Assembly (NCBI GenBank): GCA_036873755.1
Contig: JAVTVY010033653.1
Coordinates: forward strand, 89,575-153,574
Length of the DNA stretch: 64,000 nt
Source: Hanleya hanleyi
Taxonomy: Eukaryota; Mollusca; Polyplacophora; Lepidopleurida; Hanleyidae
Reading direction: 5' to 3'
Shown here: one piece after another, positions 1-13,568 of the stretch
Numbering within the stretch: the stretch's first letter is position 1
How the letters are laid out: each line of letters opens with the position of its first letter
Notes under the pieces: model-generated
The model's database searches: none
What the model was told of the DNA's origin: nothing
Seen by the model: the letters and a program-made list of their open reading frames with translations, nothing else
Translations under genes and position numbers: made by a program

Positions 1-2
1 GA

Positions 3-3000
3 GAGAATTTCGGTAGTCAGTTAGGCCCGAAAAATACATCCTCCCAACTTGTACAATCAAATGGTGTGGCATCAGACAATGGATATGATGACTCCCAAGA
101 GCTTGATCCTGCTCTGAATAGAGCTGCCTTGGCACACCGACGAACTATTTCCCTTGACCGAGTCCCAGTGAGGAGAGTTAATGGTCATCCTAGAAGGCCG
201 GTGTCAGCAGTCAATTTAATGACCAGTGAACATACCATTTTCGAAGATCCGGAAGAAAGTATTCACAGTTCGAAGAGTTCTTTAGCGGATCAATTCAAAA
301 CTGGTTCATTACCTCAGAAAAGCTCTTTCCCCATGGACTATTCTTATGCTGTGACATATGCTCAGTTAGCAGGGCACAGAAGGAAAGAGATACAGAACAA
401 ACTTTCATCAGAGAAGGATATACTGCAAAAACAGCAGAGTTTGCCAGATATACTTGATAGTAACAATATGGATTCCAATGGGGATATGTTCTTGATGGAC
501 AGTTATAATGGGGAGATAGACCTTGATAACTATGCACCAAAGAAAAAGAAATATCGTGCTCCCCCACCACCTTCAAAAATTCTGCAAGTGTCTCAGAGCT
601 CCATTGTTCTGAATAACAATGCTCGTAACAAAAACAGTTTTGCTTCACAGGAGCACAAGAGGGGGTTGCCTCTGGAGGAACCCCCTGTCGATTATGATAC
701 TGGTGAGACACCTGCTTATTCAGTACAAAATGGTACTGGTGTGAATATTCCAACAAAAACAATAGACAACATTAAATATATCCCAATTCCAGTGCACAGA
801 GTTGAAACCAAAACTACTACGTTAAAGGTGGAGAAGGGAACAGAGACTCAACTTAGTGGGCTACAGGTCAATGGAAATAAGGATAGCCACCTTGTGTTCA
901 AGTCCACCAGTCCAATCATCCTATTGAAGAACTCTGCTCCTGTTCAGGCCCGTACTGCTGCTCACAAACCTCCCACCTCATCACCCCCTACATCCCCCAA
1001 ATCACCACCACCACCCGTCGCTCCCAAACCACTCAAGAGCCCCACAGAGGAGAAATTCATGTTCCCCACAATGACCACTAGGACAACCAATACAGATGTT
1101 GTTACTGTGAATGGACAGGTCATCCCAGAAGTTCCACTCAGTAACGGACTTCTCGACAAAGAGGTGGTTTCCTTAAGTATTGACTCCAACTCTGAAAGAG
1201 TTGCTGCAGCTGTCGTGGGCCCGCCCACAGCCCCTGCAGTGCCTAAGGTTGTATCGATCATCCCGAGCAAACTGACCACAGACAGCAGCACAGTCTTGTC
1301 AAACAGCATGGTCATTACTGACCTGACCAGTACACCTCGCTCTCTGGACCGGTCAATGTCCACATCATCAACTGACTCAGCCAAACCAGACTCACCTCTG
1401 TTGACACCAGTGGAGAGTAAAAGTCCAAAGATGAGCTCTCTTCTTCAAAATGACATTGTGGCTGCAGCTCAGGTCCGAGTGCTCAATTTGAAGAAGCCAG
1501 ACACCCCTTCAACAAGGCCCAAGAGTTCAGAAGAGGTCTTCAAAGAGCAGCTTGCCAAGATCCACCAAGAGAGAGAAGAACGTCTCAAACAGAACACATC
1601 CATGGAGCAACACAACACATCCATGGAACATGACATATCCATGGAACAACACAGCAGTTCTAAGGAGAAAGAGCAGACATCGATGGAACAACAGAATATC
1701 TCAATGGAGGAAGCCATCATGATGCTTCCAGAAGAGGATGATACGGTGAAGAATCTTTCAGGCGAAGAGGTTTCACCAGACTCTGTGAAGAGCGGTGACA
1801 AGGACAATGACTCTGGAATCCAGGCATGCTCACTGTCGGAGGATTGGACACCTGAGCAAGATCTCCTTGGGGAATCTGATGATGAGAAACGTTCCGCTCA
1901 CACCAGTCGATCAAGTGCCTATTATGATGCAGTGAAATCTCCCCCTGGTATCACCTCTGGTAAGACTGACCTACATGTCACCAGTTCTCAGGGGTCGATC
2001 AGTCAGGTGAAATCATCCAGGAAAATTGAACTGGAGTTGGATGAGAAAAACAAATTCGGGAGTCTAAGGAGATTCAAACAAAATGTCCATAAAGGAGTGA
2101 AGAATGTGTTCAGCTCAGTCAGCAGCAAGTCATCGAACAAATCTAACAAATCTGAGAAGGCAGACAAGCGTGATAAGCATGCCAAACATGATAAACGCTT
2201 ATCACTCACGGAAGGTGTTGTCACAAAATCAAAAACTCCGGAACGCCCCGTGTCTGCTGTGCCGGTCTTCAGAAAGCTGGATCCAGATAGTATAGAAACA
2301 AATGACTGGCCTGATGGTGAGCATGTTGAGAAGGCCAAAGTAAACGGTAAAGAGGAGTCGGTAGAAATGATGGAGCACAAGAAGGATGATCATACAATAG
2401 AGGAACCTCTCAGTGATGATTCAGATATCCAAGTGATGAGGAGAGCTGGAGTGGCCTACGTCAGTGGTCAAGGTCAGATTGTCCTTCTGCCCGACTTTGA
2501 TACTGTCAAACCAGACCGGCGTCTGAATGGAGATGATACCCATAGGGCGCCGAAACGATGGAAGAAATTGAAAAAGTTCTCCTACATGGCTACAACGAGA
2601 AAGAAGGACAAGGAAAGGATGGAAAAGCTGCTGCAGGAACAAGTGGCGGAACAGGAACGTCGTATAGAGGAGGAGAGACAGAAACAGTTAGAGATGGAGA
2701 GGGAGTTCAGGAAAGTCCGCCAGATTGACTCGCCAGACAAGGTCAAGTCAGTTAATGAAGAAAACCCACAGGACATTAAGAAGGACAAGTCACATAAGAT
2801 AGCCTCTAACAGGAGTTCATTAAACTCTGCGTATCAGGACCAGGCTGCTGGAGCCATGCCAAGTCAACAGGTCCATATGAACGGTGTGTCCACTCAAGGG
2901 CAGATTAGTGTGAATGGCATACAAGCCCAGACTCCGATTACTTCACTGAGCATGCCAACACTTGTACCAGCAGCTGCCTTACTCAGTACGGCCACTCAAC

Positions 3001-3814
3001 CCAACATTAACCCCACTCTACTGTCGACACATCAGCCACTTAACCCTTGGCTACAGAACCCTCCTTTACAAACAATGGCTTATCCGACAACAATGGGGCT
3101 AGGAATGCCCAGTTATGGCACCATGCCATCTCAGTTACAGTCTCAGACTATTCCCTATGACTTGGCCAACTACATGCGCATGCTGGACATTAATGCACAA
3201 ACAATACAGGGCATGCAGTTGAATGCAGCGGGAGGGATGAATGGTTACAATAACTGGAGCACTCAGTCACTAGATCGCAATGCCTCATCCGCTGGGGTCG
3301 TCCAGTACAACACTGGTACTCCATACTACAGCCTGGCTAACACGATACCGGTCAACTCGGTACATATACCAGTACAGAGAGTGGACAGCTTGGACAATAG
3401 TGGACAGAAACGCTCGTTAAAACAGACAATATATGTGAACCCGGGAGTCATTGACGACTCTTTGTTAAACCAAATGTACGCAGAGTATGATCATGGGAAC
3501 AGGAGTTCTCAGTTCAGCTCGGAGGATAAGAAGAAGAGATCTAACCCTCTGTACTTCTCCAGTGACGAGGAGGAGGAGTACGACATGAGGGACGTTCACT
3601 CGGGGCGTGTGCGCAGCAAAGGCGCTGTCGCCAGGATATCCGTCCCCGACAATCATTTCCTCCAGAATGGTAACAGCAGGCATTACCGTGACGATGACCT
3701 CCCCAGTCCACGCAGTATCACATCAAGTTCAGCAGATACCAGCACGCCACCCTCTTCAGCTAAGATATATGGTCCAGTTGGGTTTAAGTCGAATGGATCT
3801 TCCTATTTCGTGAG
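3..3814 (+). CDS. Gene 1, penultimate exon (partial at left edge)
   Basis: This is a single uninterrupted coding exon of at least 3.8 kb with no in-frame stop, far longer than chance allows. It ends at a strong donor AG|GTGAGT (intron starts 3815). Reading through the donor would add only a TGA at 3816-3818, so the splice is preferred. The last codon is split after two bases. Confidence 0.9.
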
Positions 3815-4510
3815 GTGAGTTTTATCAGGCTCTCCAGAGGAGAACTAATAACAGACAGATATTCATCACAAGTTACAGACCACATTGTAACAGAGATCAA
3901 TCAGAAATGTAGAACCACTGTCATAGTGACATTCATGAACACTGTAGAACTTAGAAGATCAGAGGCCATTAGATCAGTTTTGAGTTCATGGTAGTTTCAC
4001 ACAGTCCTCATAAATTTTCTGTCTGTTCTATGGTTCTTTATTTATGGTTTAAAAATTGAAGTTACAGATCCTATGGAATCAATAACATTTCAAACCAATA
4101 TGAATTGAGAGTTCAACCATGCAGGATTGAATCCATCACTATATCCTGTATCAATGTAGGCTCTTGGATACATGTGTATTTGTTTCCTAATTGCTTGTTT
4201 GGGTAGCCCTGTTTTTACATGTACCTGTGCAGTTGTGGAGAAGGTACCGTACTGCTCTCGAAACAGAGATTAGAATCTGAAATAATCTTGTGGCCCATTG
4301 ACTGAAGGGAATTCTACTCTCCATCTGCAAGGGAATTCTACACTCCATCTGCAAGGGGGATAACTTTTGATAGTGTGGTTACATGGTAGGGAGATAATTG
4401 TAGATAATATAGATTGTTTAACGATTGCTTTGTTGTGTACTTATAACAGGAGTGGAAGCTTATCTGATCCCATGAACCTTGATGACAGTTACAGTAGTGC
4501 TGACAGATAG
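3..4510 (+). CDS. Large disordered protein, 3' part of gene (exons 3..3814 and 4450..4510)
   Basis: The frame is open from base 3 to a donor at 3814 (AG|GTGAGT) and continues in phase from an acceptor at 4449 (ATAACAG) to a TAG at 4508-4510, about 1,290 residues in view. The first start-like codon in frame is GTG at 66, so the true start lies upstream and the protein is N-terminally incomplete. The sequence is rich in Ser, Pro, Thr, Lys and Glu and looks mostly disordered. Visible elements in order: KKKKYRAPPPP (about 538-572), a proline-rich stretch (about 960-1050), SMEQH-type repeats (about 1591-1710), a basic segment FGSLRRFKQNVHKGVKNVF (2057-2113), the basic cluster KRWKKLKKFSYM, a Lys/Glu coiled coil (about 2600-2725) and an acidic SSDEEEEYD tract (about 3559-3585). 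No catalytic domain is visible. The basic-plus-PPPP motif recalls actin-regulator proteins such as Cordon-bleu, but that is a weak resemblance. I do not recognise the family; a scaffold or cytoskeletal adaptor is inference. Confidence 0.88.
1591..1710 (+). repeat. Short in-frame coding repeats (SMEQH-type)
   Basis: About six imperfect copies of a (T/I)SMEQH(N) unit lie inside gene 1. TCCATGGA recurs at the DNA level about every 24 bases. It looks like a recent in-frame repeat expansion inside a disordered segment. Confidence 0.7.
4450..4510 (+). CDS. Gene 1, last coding exon
   Basis: The acceptor TTATAACAG ends at 4449. The first base completes an Arg codon split by the 635-base intron. Twenty further codons encode SGSLSDPMNLDDSYSSADR and a TAG stop. 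The Ser/Asp-rich composition matches the preceding exon. Confidence 0.8.
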
Positions 4511-7500
4511 CTAACATCACCTGGCTCGTCGATCATCTTGACCTCATCGAGCCAGAGTACATCATTCAACCCCACCAGCGATGAGTTATAGGATTCAATG
4601 TTGCTTTCACCACCAGCGATGAGCATCAGAAATGACATTCACTGCCATACAAAGTGCATTCTCCGTGAACAGAAATGTGTGACACTGTCACAACCATTCT
4701 GCTACGGATTGTACAATGTGTGTTTATTCTCAAAAGTGCTAAAGGACATTACAGCTATATCCTAGTAAGTTTACACAAGTTCAGGGTAACTTTAACAAAC
4801 ATTACATGTGTTCAACTGTTCATTACCCGTTCTGTTTCATCGATGCTTTCAGAAAGAATTAGAAAGATCAGTGGAGTATCAACGAGCTGAAGACTAGCTC
4901 TGACAGACTTGGCCTCACATTGTTAAATCATCATACCACCGAAGGATCTGTTTCAATTTTTATCTTATGACCTGAGACTATGCAATATTTGTATGTCAAG
5001 GTTTTTTCCATGGTACATGTATAACAAAGAAATTCTCCTGTGCGTGAATTTTGTACATATTCTCTCATTTGAAGCAATAATTTACAGGAGATCTGTTCAA
5101 TTTTCTGGAGTAGCCAAGGGGAGAGAACTTTTGCCCCCAGGTCACAATCAAGGGGGATAACTGTACATATTTTATACACTTACTCAATATATATTTGCAT
5201 ACATATGTACAAAACCAGTTATACAAATGTAACCAGGTTGAACAAGCAATTGTATATTATATACAAGGTAAGTTGGAATACCAGGGCCCACATGACATAT
5301 TAAATATCTTTATATCAATTCATACTCAAAAAGAGATTATATATATTTTGTGATACTATTTATATCATAGATAACCATCATATGTATGTTAACAGTTATC
5401 TTTTTTATATATTATTGTGTAATGCATGTAAAATTAATAACATAATGAATGCATTCAATAATGCATACAATGATCATTTTATTTGTGCATCTTGAGCCAG
5501 TAAATAGGTTTCTTCAACAATATGATGGAATGAATTCATTCTACTAGTTCTTATGTCACTGTGTGTATATTGTCATCAGATGACATTTTATTGGCTTCCT
5601 TTTCTATCCATGCCATAGTGTTAATGAGAAATAGGAACCACAGTGCCAAAATTCCCAACTTTGATCGATTTTCCTCAACACTGGGCATCTACAACACAGG
5701 GCATCTACTTTCTCTCCTCTCCATGTAAAATCTGCTAAATTCAGACAGTTCAAATCAGAAATGGGGTGCTGAAAAGACATTCAGACAGCAGCATGACCCT
5801 GTGACTAAGATCCTGTTCCATGCATAGCCAGAACTGTAACAGACACATTCAAACTGATACCCTTCATATTGTGAACTGTGACAGTCACTGATGCTCCATA
5901 TAATTATAGCAGTAATATACATTCATGATTATACATGCATATCTTGCACAAATTGTACTGCTACATTTACTGATATCTGCATGCAATAATAGAAGGCTAT
6001 GGTTAGTCAGTTATTGGCATTACTGTTATTACCTATGCATATCTTGCACAACATAACTCACCGTTTTACATTTACTATATATTTTATGTTTATTGAGCTT
6101 TCAGGATATATTTCAGGAATTAACTTATGTTATGAATTCAATTATGCAATTTGATAAAATATTTTTTGGTTTCAAAGATCACAAAATTGATATTCACAAC
6201 TGACCAATTTAGCTGATTTGTTAGCCGATTTATGCTAAATCATTGATATTGCATTTAATTATCCTGATATTATTCAACATGGTCAAGTTAAAAATTCCAG
6301 TCAACTTATTCATTTGATGATATTAGATTCTGCTCAGGAAGCATTCATTGTCGCATATTGGCAATTTTATTACCGGTATTGTGGGTGCAGAACATATTAG
6401 CATTGTTTGCCTGCCTGTTACTGACCAGTAAAGAACTGGACAGCACTTATTATCTTATTTTAAAGTGTAAATTTGGGCTAGAGCATGTGTAATAGGTCTA
6501 TTCAATAGAGACATCAATGTGTACTGTGCATGTACTCTTATTGTACCTAAGTTACCTGTGCATAGCAATGAATTCTTAATGTTGGAAAAACTTACCAGTT
6601 CAATATTGTTATGTTCACTTTACAAATCTGTGGATTCAGGATCATTCCTCATTCTAGACTGGTAAAGACGTAATTTCACCATCCTGTAATGAGAAATGGT
6701 CCGACAACGGCAGCAGACTCGACCAAGAAAAAATAGGCACACATGATCAAATTTAATTTTCTTTGACAAATAGCAACCAAAATTATGGGAAATTGTTACA
6801 GACATGTACTATCTCCTGCTCATCATGTATAATACAAGCTTGTGACAAAGCAGTTGGCTGCAACAATCTTCCATGAATTTGGTTGTATTCATCTAGGAAA
6901 ACTTGTTCTGAAGTGTCTGGCCTAAGTGATGTGGTTCATGGTAGATTAGTGAATGCATATCCACTTTTATGACTATTTACTCAAACATAGCAGCATGAAT
7001 ATTATTCTGGTCCAAGGTTAATTATCGCCACATTATCTGTAATTATTACTATTCATGTATAAACCATGAGGATCAACAGTTATACAGCATATCATTACTC
7101 ATTTGAGATGTTAATAAATCACCAATAAATCATTCTCATAAAACAATTTTTATGAATTTTGTGTTCATTTTAATATTTTCAAGATTTCTGTGCTAAGATT
7201 TTCCAGATTTTAGACTTGTGATATTGAACTTGGATATCAATCAGCCATATTGGATTACTCATGCTTAAAATGGATGCCAACCTTGAATATCTAAACTGTA
7301 TAAGTCACTTCCTGCATGTATTAAAGTTTGAATATATGATCTGATAAGCAGGGCTTACAATGAAAGACAGATTGCACCAAATCTTTCTGTCCAGCAAAAC
7401 AATAAATTATTCATTCACAAGTCATGATTTTGCGGAGTTTAAATTTCCGGAAATTTAAGTCCCCTCCACAGATGTATACTGATTGGCTCACATTAAGGCA

Positions 7501-8590
7501 CACAATGAGGCTCACATTGAGGCAATTTATTCAGCTATGAGCTTGGAAATATTTACTTGGCCCTACACTGGGTGTCCCATTATATGATCACACCGCAGTA
7601 GGAATTCAGTCATAAACCTGGAGATGTTGAAGTGATATAAATTGCTTTGCCAGAATGTTGTACAACTATGAAGATGGTATAGACATATGTGTATGTTATG
7701 AAATCATTTAGTTTAATAATGTGGTGTCAAAACATATACAGAAAATATAGGAAACAGCAATATTAATTTGGGGTAAAATTCCAATATTTTAGATGCAAAA
7801 CTGCCCACAATAACAGACAAAAGCCTTTAAAACCATGAACAAACATCGCTGAATCTGAGTATGCAGCCTCATTCTAATGTTGATTAAAGAGGTAGTAGTG
7901 TGATTTTAATTGTTCGGGTAAACTGAACAGCATGATCACTTGCAACATTTGCCAAAAGATTTTCAATTCGTGAAGTCCTGTATTTTTAAGGCTGCCGCTA
8001 TGCGCGCAGCCGTATTGGATCAGCTTGGTCTCATGGGGGCCCAAATCGCTTTGTCCGCAAGATTGCGAAACAACAAAGCAGAGTTGAGACTTACCGTCAC
8101 AGGGCCAAATGTGAAGAAGATATTGAACTAGAAATTCGTAACAATTTGGGCTGTCTCAGATAAACAGAAGTCTGTCTTTGAAGCCCAAATTGTTCATCTA
8201 AAATTCTCAACCGGAAGTTCAAAATCCAAAATCCAAGAAGACAAACTGCGTGGAAACGTCTTTGCGCATACTGTAAAATGGGCTCTCGCGAGACTTTTAC
8301 GAGAGCTGCTTTGAAGTGATCTCCCTTTATGTAATTAATCTGCTCGTTGAGGGCGCTGTGGTTAGCGAAAGGATTGAAAGGCAAAACTAATGGATAAATA
8401 AAAAACTGCACTAGATTGATTGGCACTGGCCCATTCAGCCTGTATTTTCATCGACTGTTCATTCCTGGCAACATCATTTTGATAACTCAACCAGAACAAG
8501 CGGAGTGATCGTTTTATTGCGGAGAATAAAAGCTGAATAATGTCACTGAGTGTTTTAATCGGAAGAAAATCGTGCTTGCCAACACGGGCA
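4511..8590. other. Gene 1 3' UTR and intergenic DNA
   Basis: About 4.1 kb of AT-rich DNA without a convincing ORF. The first part is presumably the 3' UTR. Two AATAAA hexamers at 7113-7118 and 7124-7129 are the best paired poly(A) signal candidates, followed by T/G-rich sequence; another AATAAA is near 7401. A short hairpin with GCTCTCG/CGAGAGC arms lies at about 8282-8306. Confidence 0.4.
7113..7129 (+). promoter_or_regulatory. Candidate poly(A) signals for gene 1
   Basis: Two AATAAA hexamers lie 11 bases apart, about 2.6 kb after the stop codon, with a TGTGTTCATTTT tract roughly 30 bases on. This would mean a long 3' UTR; an earlier non-canonical site cannot be excluded. Confidence 0.3.
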
Positions 8591-8596
8591 GCTAAC

Positions 8597-9534
8597 TATG
8601 GCAAGCCGTTTCAGTATTTAATCGGTTATTCCACATATGTTGAAAAGTTTTGCACATATGTACAAAAGAATTCCACATATGTGTAAAAAACAGTTTTTAG
8701 ACATATGTGCAAAACTTTGACACATATGTTGAAAAGTTTTACACATATGTGGAAAAGTTTTACATATATGTAAAATAAATTCACATATGTTGAAAACTTT
8801 TGTACATATGTGCAAAACTTTTCCACATATGTCAAATAAAGTGTTTTTCCACATATGTGCAAAAGTTTTGTACATATGTTAAAAAAAATGCCAGGAGAGT
8901 TAATGGAAAGGAAATGGACTGCTCCCTGTGGTATAATCTCTTGTGAATGTTTGTTATCTAACGATCATTTCAAAATGGCGCTGTCCCTTCGGGGTTTGTT
9001 TTTCGTCTCTCCGACTATGCGAGACATGTGGAACTACAGTGAGGACACGGAGCTTATAATAATAATAATATATTATCTTAGATTCAAGGTCCATGCATGA
9101 TCATCGTCCCAAAACGCACCTCTACTCCTGTAGCTAACGCAGATCGTACAAATAAGTTTTATACATATGTGTAAAAGTTTTAGACATATGTGTAAAAACC
9201 TTTTTTTCAACATATGTCGAAAACTTTTAGACGTGTAAAACTTTTAGACATGTGTAAAACTTTTAGACATATGTGTAAAAGTTTTAGACATATGTTGAAA
9301 AGTATTACACATATGTTAAATAAATTAACTATTCCACATATGTTGAAAACTTTTGCACATATGTCAAAAAGTTTTCAACATATGTATAAAACTTTTACAC
9401 ATATGTGGAATAAATTCGCACTTTTAGACATATGTTGAAAAGTTTTAGACATATGTGTAAAACTTTTTGACATATGTGCAAAAGTTTTCAACATATGTGG
9501 AATAATCGATTAAATACTGAAACGGCTTGCCATA
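8597..9534. mobile_element. Foldback element with arms of tandem ACATATGT palindromes
   Basis: The two ends are inverted copies beginning TATGGCAAGCCGTTTCAG, matching for about 48 bases with one mismatch. They are flanked by a 6-bp direct repeat GCTAAC (8591-8596 and 9535-9540), which is a plausible target-site duplication. Inside each end is an array (8632-8880 and about 9165-9505) of about a dozen CACATATGTG-like palindromes alternating with AAAACTTTT or AAAAGTTTT, giving a 20-21-bp period. The centre (about 8885-9160) is unique and has no recognisable transposase. This is a non-autonomous foldback or MITE-type element; the superfamily is unknown. Confidence 0.8.
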
Positions 9535-9540
9535 GCTAAC

Positions 9541-11540
9541 ACATGAACATAAACGTTGCGTTGCTCGTGCCGATTTTGACTTGCTCCAGACACACAAACG
9601 TTGCACTCGCGAGTTGATCTAATAGTGAAAACAACAACAACAACAACTATTTTGCTTGATTATTTGTCACGACAATTCAACATTTTCATTTGGGAACTCA
9701 ACTTATCTCTTGAAGAATTCAATATTTATCCACTATAACACAATTTTTTTGCGCGTGTTTGGCGCGCATTTTCCCATCGATAAAAAGCTCAATTGTTTGT
9801 GGCAAAACTCAATTTCAAAATTTCTAAAAAATTCAATTCTTCAAATTCAAGTTTTTAATCTGGGTTTACCTGGATGAAAAAGTGGCTAAAACCCCCCTGC
9901 TGTTATGATATTTAAGAAAATATCGTTCCAACAAATTTAATCTCATAATTGAACCTTTTGTTGACATGTTACACTGAACTCCCTAATAGTGGAACAGTCT
10001 GGTGAGAGAAATGAGCCCACCGAGTCGACATCCATCTTAGCTTGCTAAGGGCATTGCAACACTGCCCTTAGCTTATCGCTATGATTCGGCATGTATTCCA
10101 CACGCTGCCACCTATCAGCCGCAAAGGACATATTTCTGGAGGGACATAATCCTGTTCGAAAGTTGTTCCTGAAGCATCAAGTCACATGCCCTCCGCATTT
10201 TAACGAGCCAAAGAAATTATCTGTATTTAAATATTTTGAACTGGGCATCTCAGAAATTTCAGTCTCACTTGAGTGCAGAGGTGCAAGACCGGGGGATTCT
10301 ATGCGAGACAAAAACGAAGTTGTGCGAATCAGCTATTTTAGTTCTCACTCTAATGGAGCATGCTTCTTTGTTTTTCTTAAGAAAAATCGTATTACAAACG
10401 ACCTTACCTATTTCAAAAAAATAAAATCGGCGACAGTTCACACGAAAATGATATGCTTTTTATTTTGTGATAGGGGTTATTTCGAGGCCCACCAAGGGAT
10501 CATTTCAGTCGATGGCTTTCTGGAGGTGTGTCTTCGTTTTATGAATGTGATTGCGCCGTTGTCGGATCTCATGGGACCAATCAGATGTGACCAATTGGGA
10601 AATGCCCTAATATACTCAGATATCACCCATTACTTCATGGCTATGAGCAGATGTTTCTTCGTATGATCGTGCCATGCGTTAGGATGATGATCAACATCAT
10701 GAAGTGAGGACATTGATCTTGGCAATGCAGAGCTAGAGGAAGGAGATAAATCTGTCAATGTCATCAACGTCTCACGATCGAGAGACGTGTTCAAATTTTA
10801 CAATGCCTGAAAAAATGGAGAAACTAGTTGGAATACATGACAGTATGGTGATAAAAAAAATTTCAGTAGGGGTGACAAGCTGAAGTACCAGGAAGACAAG
10901 TAAAAAAAATAGTTACTTCTGGACGGTAACTTTCAAAAACCTGAATGGATTCTTTGCAAATTTGGTATGTGGATAACTTGCCACAGGATATCACTCGAGA
11001 TTGCTTTCCATGCTGGGTACCGAATGTTAAGGTTCCAAACCAAATCAGTAGTACTAACGTCGGGGGACATCAGATGCTCTGGTTTTCATTAAAATTTTCT
11101 CAGAAGCATCAAATTAATTAATGGAATAAATCATTAAATTATTGTACTTCGTACATTTCATCCTGTTATGACTGTCAAAGATAACTAAAGCATTACACAT
11201 AACACAACCTATACACATGATCAAATTTTGGGAAATAGGAAAAACTATGTATTTCTAAAGATCACAGTCAAACATCAAAATCATATAATCACACAGATAA
11301 CGGCAGCCTTTCGAAGTCCACGAGTTCTAGTTCTCTATGGACCAGTATTGTCAGATACTTTAATTCGGTCCAGTGAACATTAAAATGGGAAATGACTTGA
11401 GATGAGGTCGGATAACATGACCAGATGTCCATGACGTCACGTTTGAAGCCGTCATAGTGTAATAAAATATCTAAGATCGAGTAGGACATTGCAAAGCATC
11501 ATGCCCGGAATGCCAATGCATGTTTTGTGATGTCATCTTT
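9541..11540. other. Unassigned AT-rich intergenic DNA
   Basis: About 2 kb between two repeat elements. One 191-codon ORF (10091-10666, +) has no recognisable domain, no splice or expression context, and ordinary AT-rich composition, so it is not called as a gene. Nothing else is supported here. Confidence 0.4.
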
Positions 11541-13540
11541 TTAGCCCACCATCACCAGATGGTCTGTTCAAATCAATTTTTGTCTGTGGTCCGTCGTTCG
11601 TCTGTCAAGTCAAGTCAGTCAGTCAGTCCGGCGTCCGTCCGTAAACAATTCTTGTTATCGCGATTTCTCAGGAACTACTGCATGGATCTTTCTCAAATTT
11701 GGTACACAGGTTCCCCTTGGGGTCTAGTTGTGCAAGATACCTTTTCTGGTCCGATTCGAAATTTCAATATGGCCACGAGGCAGCCATCTTGGATTTCCCC
11801 ATGAAACCTTGTTATCACGATTTCTCAGGAACTACTGCATGAATCTTTCTCAAATTTGGTACACAGCTTCCCCTTGGGGTCTAGTTGTGCAAGGTACCTT
11901 TTCTGGTCCGATTCGAAAATCCAATATGGCCACCAGGCAGCCATCTTGGATTTCCCCATGAAACCTTGTTATCACGATTTCTCAGGAACTACTGCATAGA
12001 TCTTTCTCAAATTTGGTACACAGCTTCCCCTTGGGGTCTAGTTGTGCAAGGTACCTTGTCTGGTCCGATTCGAAAATCCAATATAGCCACCAGGCAGCCA
12101 TCTTGGATTTCCCCATGAAACCTTGTTATCGCGATTTCTCAGGAACTACTGCATGGATCTTTCTCAAATTTGGTACACAGGTTCCCCTTGGGGTCTAGTT
12201 GTGCAAGGTACCTTTTCTGGTCCGATTCGAAAATCCAATATGGCCACCAGGCAGCCATCTTGGATTTCCCCCATGAAACCTTGTTATCGCGATTTCTCAG
12301 GAACTACTGCATGGGTCTTTCTCAAATTTGGTACACAGGTTCCCCTTGGGGTCTAGTTGTGCAAGATACCTTTTCTGGTCCGATTCGAAAATCCAATATG
12401 GCCATCAGGCAGCCATCTTGGATTTCCCCATGAAACCTTGTTATCGCGATTTCTCAGGAAATACTGCATGGATCTTTCTCAAATTTGGTACACAGGTTCC
12501 CCTTCGGGTCTAGTTGTGCAAGATACCTTTTCTGGTCCGAATCGAAAATCCAATATGGCCACAAGGCGGCCATCTTGCATTTCCCCATGAAACCTTATCG
12601 CGATTTCTCAGGAACTACTGCATGGATCTTTCTCAAATTTGGTACACAGGTTTCCCTTGGGGTCTAGTTGTGCAAGATACCTTTTCTGATCCGATTTGAA
12701 AATCCAATATGGCCACCAGGCAGCCATCCTGGATTTCTCCATGAAACTTTGTTATCGTCATATCTCAGGAAGTACTGCATGGATCTTTCTCAAATTTGGT
12801 ACATAGGTTCTCCTTGAGGTCTAGTTGTGCAAAATACCTTTTTCAGTCCGATTCGAAAGGTTCCCCTTAGGGTCTGGTTGTGCAAGATACCTTTTTCGGT
12901 CCGAATCGAAAATCCAATATGGCCACCAGGTGGCCATCTTGGATTTCCCCATGAAACTTTGTAAATGCGATTTCTGAGGAACTACTGCATGGATCTTTGT
13001 CAAATTTGGGACACAGGTTCCCCTTGTCGTCTACAGTAGTTGTGCAAGATACCTTTTCTGGTCCGATTCGAAAATCCAACATGGCCAACAGGCGGCCACA
13101 TGGGATTTTCCCATGCAACTTTGTTATCGTGATTTCTCAGGAAGTACTGCAGGGATCTTTCTTAAATTTGGTACATAGGTTCCCCTTGGGGTCTAGTTGT
13201 GCAAAATACCTTTTTCAGTCCGATTCGAAAATCCAATATGGTCACCAGGCGCCCATCTTGGATTTCCCAATGAAACTTTATCGTGATTTCTCAAGAAGTA
13301 CTGCATGGATCTTCCTCAAATTTTGTACACAGATTCCCCTGGTTGCCCAGTTGTGCAAGATACCTTTTTTTGGTCCGATTCGAAAATCCAATATGGCCGC
13401 CAGGTGGCCATCTTGAATTTCCCCTTGAAACGTAGTTATCGTGAATTCTCAGGAAATATTTCATGGATCTTTCCGAAATTTGGTACACAGGTCCCATGTT
13501 GTGCAAGATACCTTTTTGATCTGATTCGAAAATCCAAGTT
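11541..13540. mobile_element. Tandem-core element, 157-bp monomer, about 12 copies
   Basis: Monomers recur at 157-158 bases (the ACTACTGCATG motif falls at about 11675, 11832, 11989, 12146, 12304 and 12461) and become more divergent and truncated toward the right. The array is preceded by TTTTAGCCCACCATCACCAG and a CAGTCAGTCAGTCC/CGTCCGTCCGT microsatellite. This layout of leader, microsatellite and roughly 160-bp tandem core resembles the molluscan pearl/Helentron-associated non-autonomous elements; that family assignment is inference. The short overlapping ORFs within it repeat with the monomer and are not genes. Confidence 0.75.
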
Positions 13541-13568
13541 ACCCTTCAAATTAATACGGTATTCCCGA

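Noticed and set aside
66..68. GTG at 66 as the start codon of gene 1
   Set aside because: The frame is open upstream to base 3, and GTG starts are not expected in animal nuclear genes; the exon simply continues from the left.
8618..9438. ORFs rich in His, Ile, Cys, Lys within the ACATATGT arrays
   Set aside because: They are readings of the palindromic 20-21-bp array and not genes.
10091..10666. 191-codon ORF on the plus strand
   Set aside because: No recognisable domain or motif, and no splice or promoter context. It is long for chance, but not enough to call a gene without homology or transcript support.
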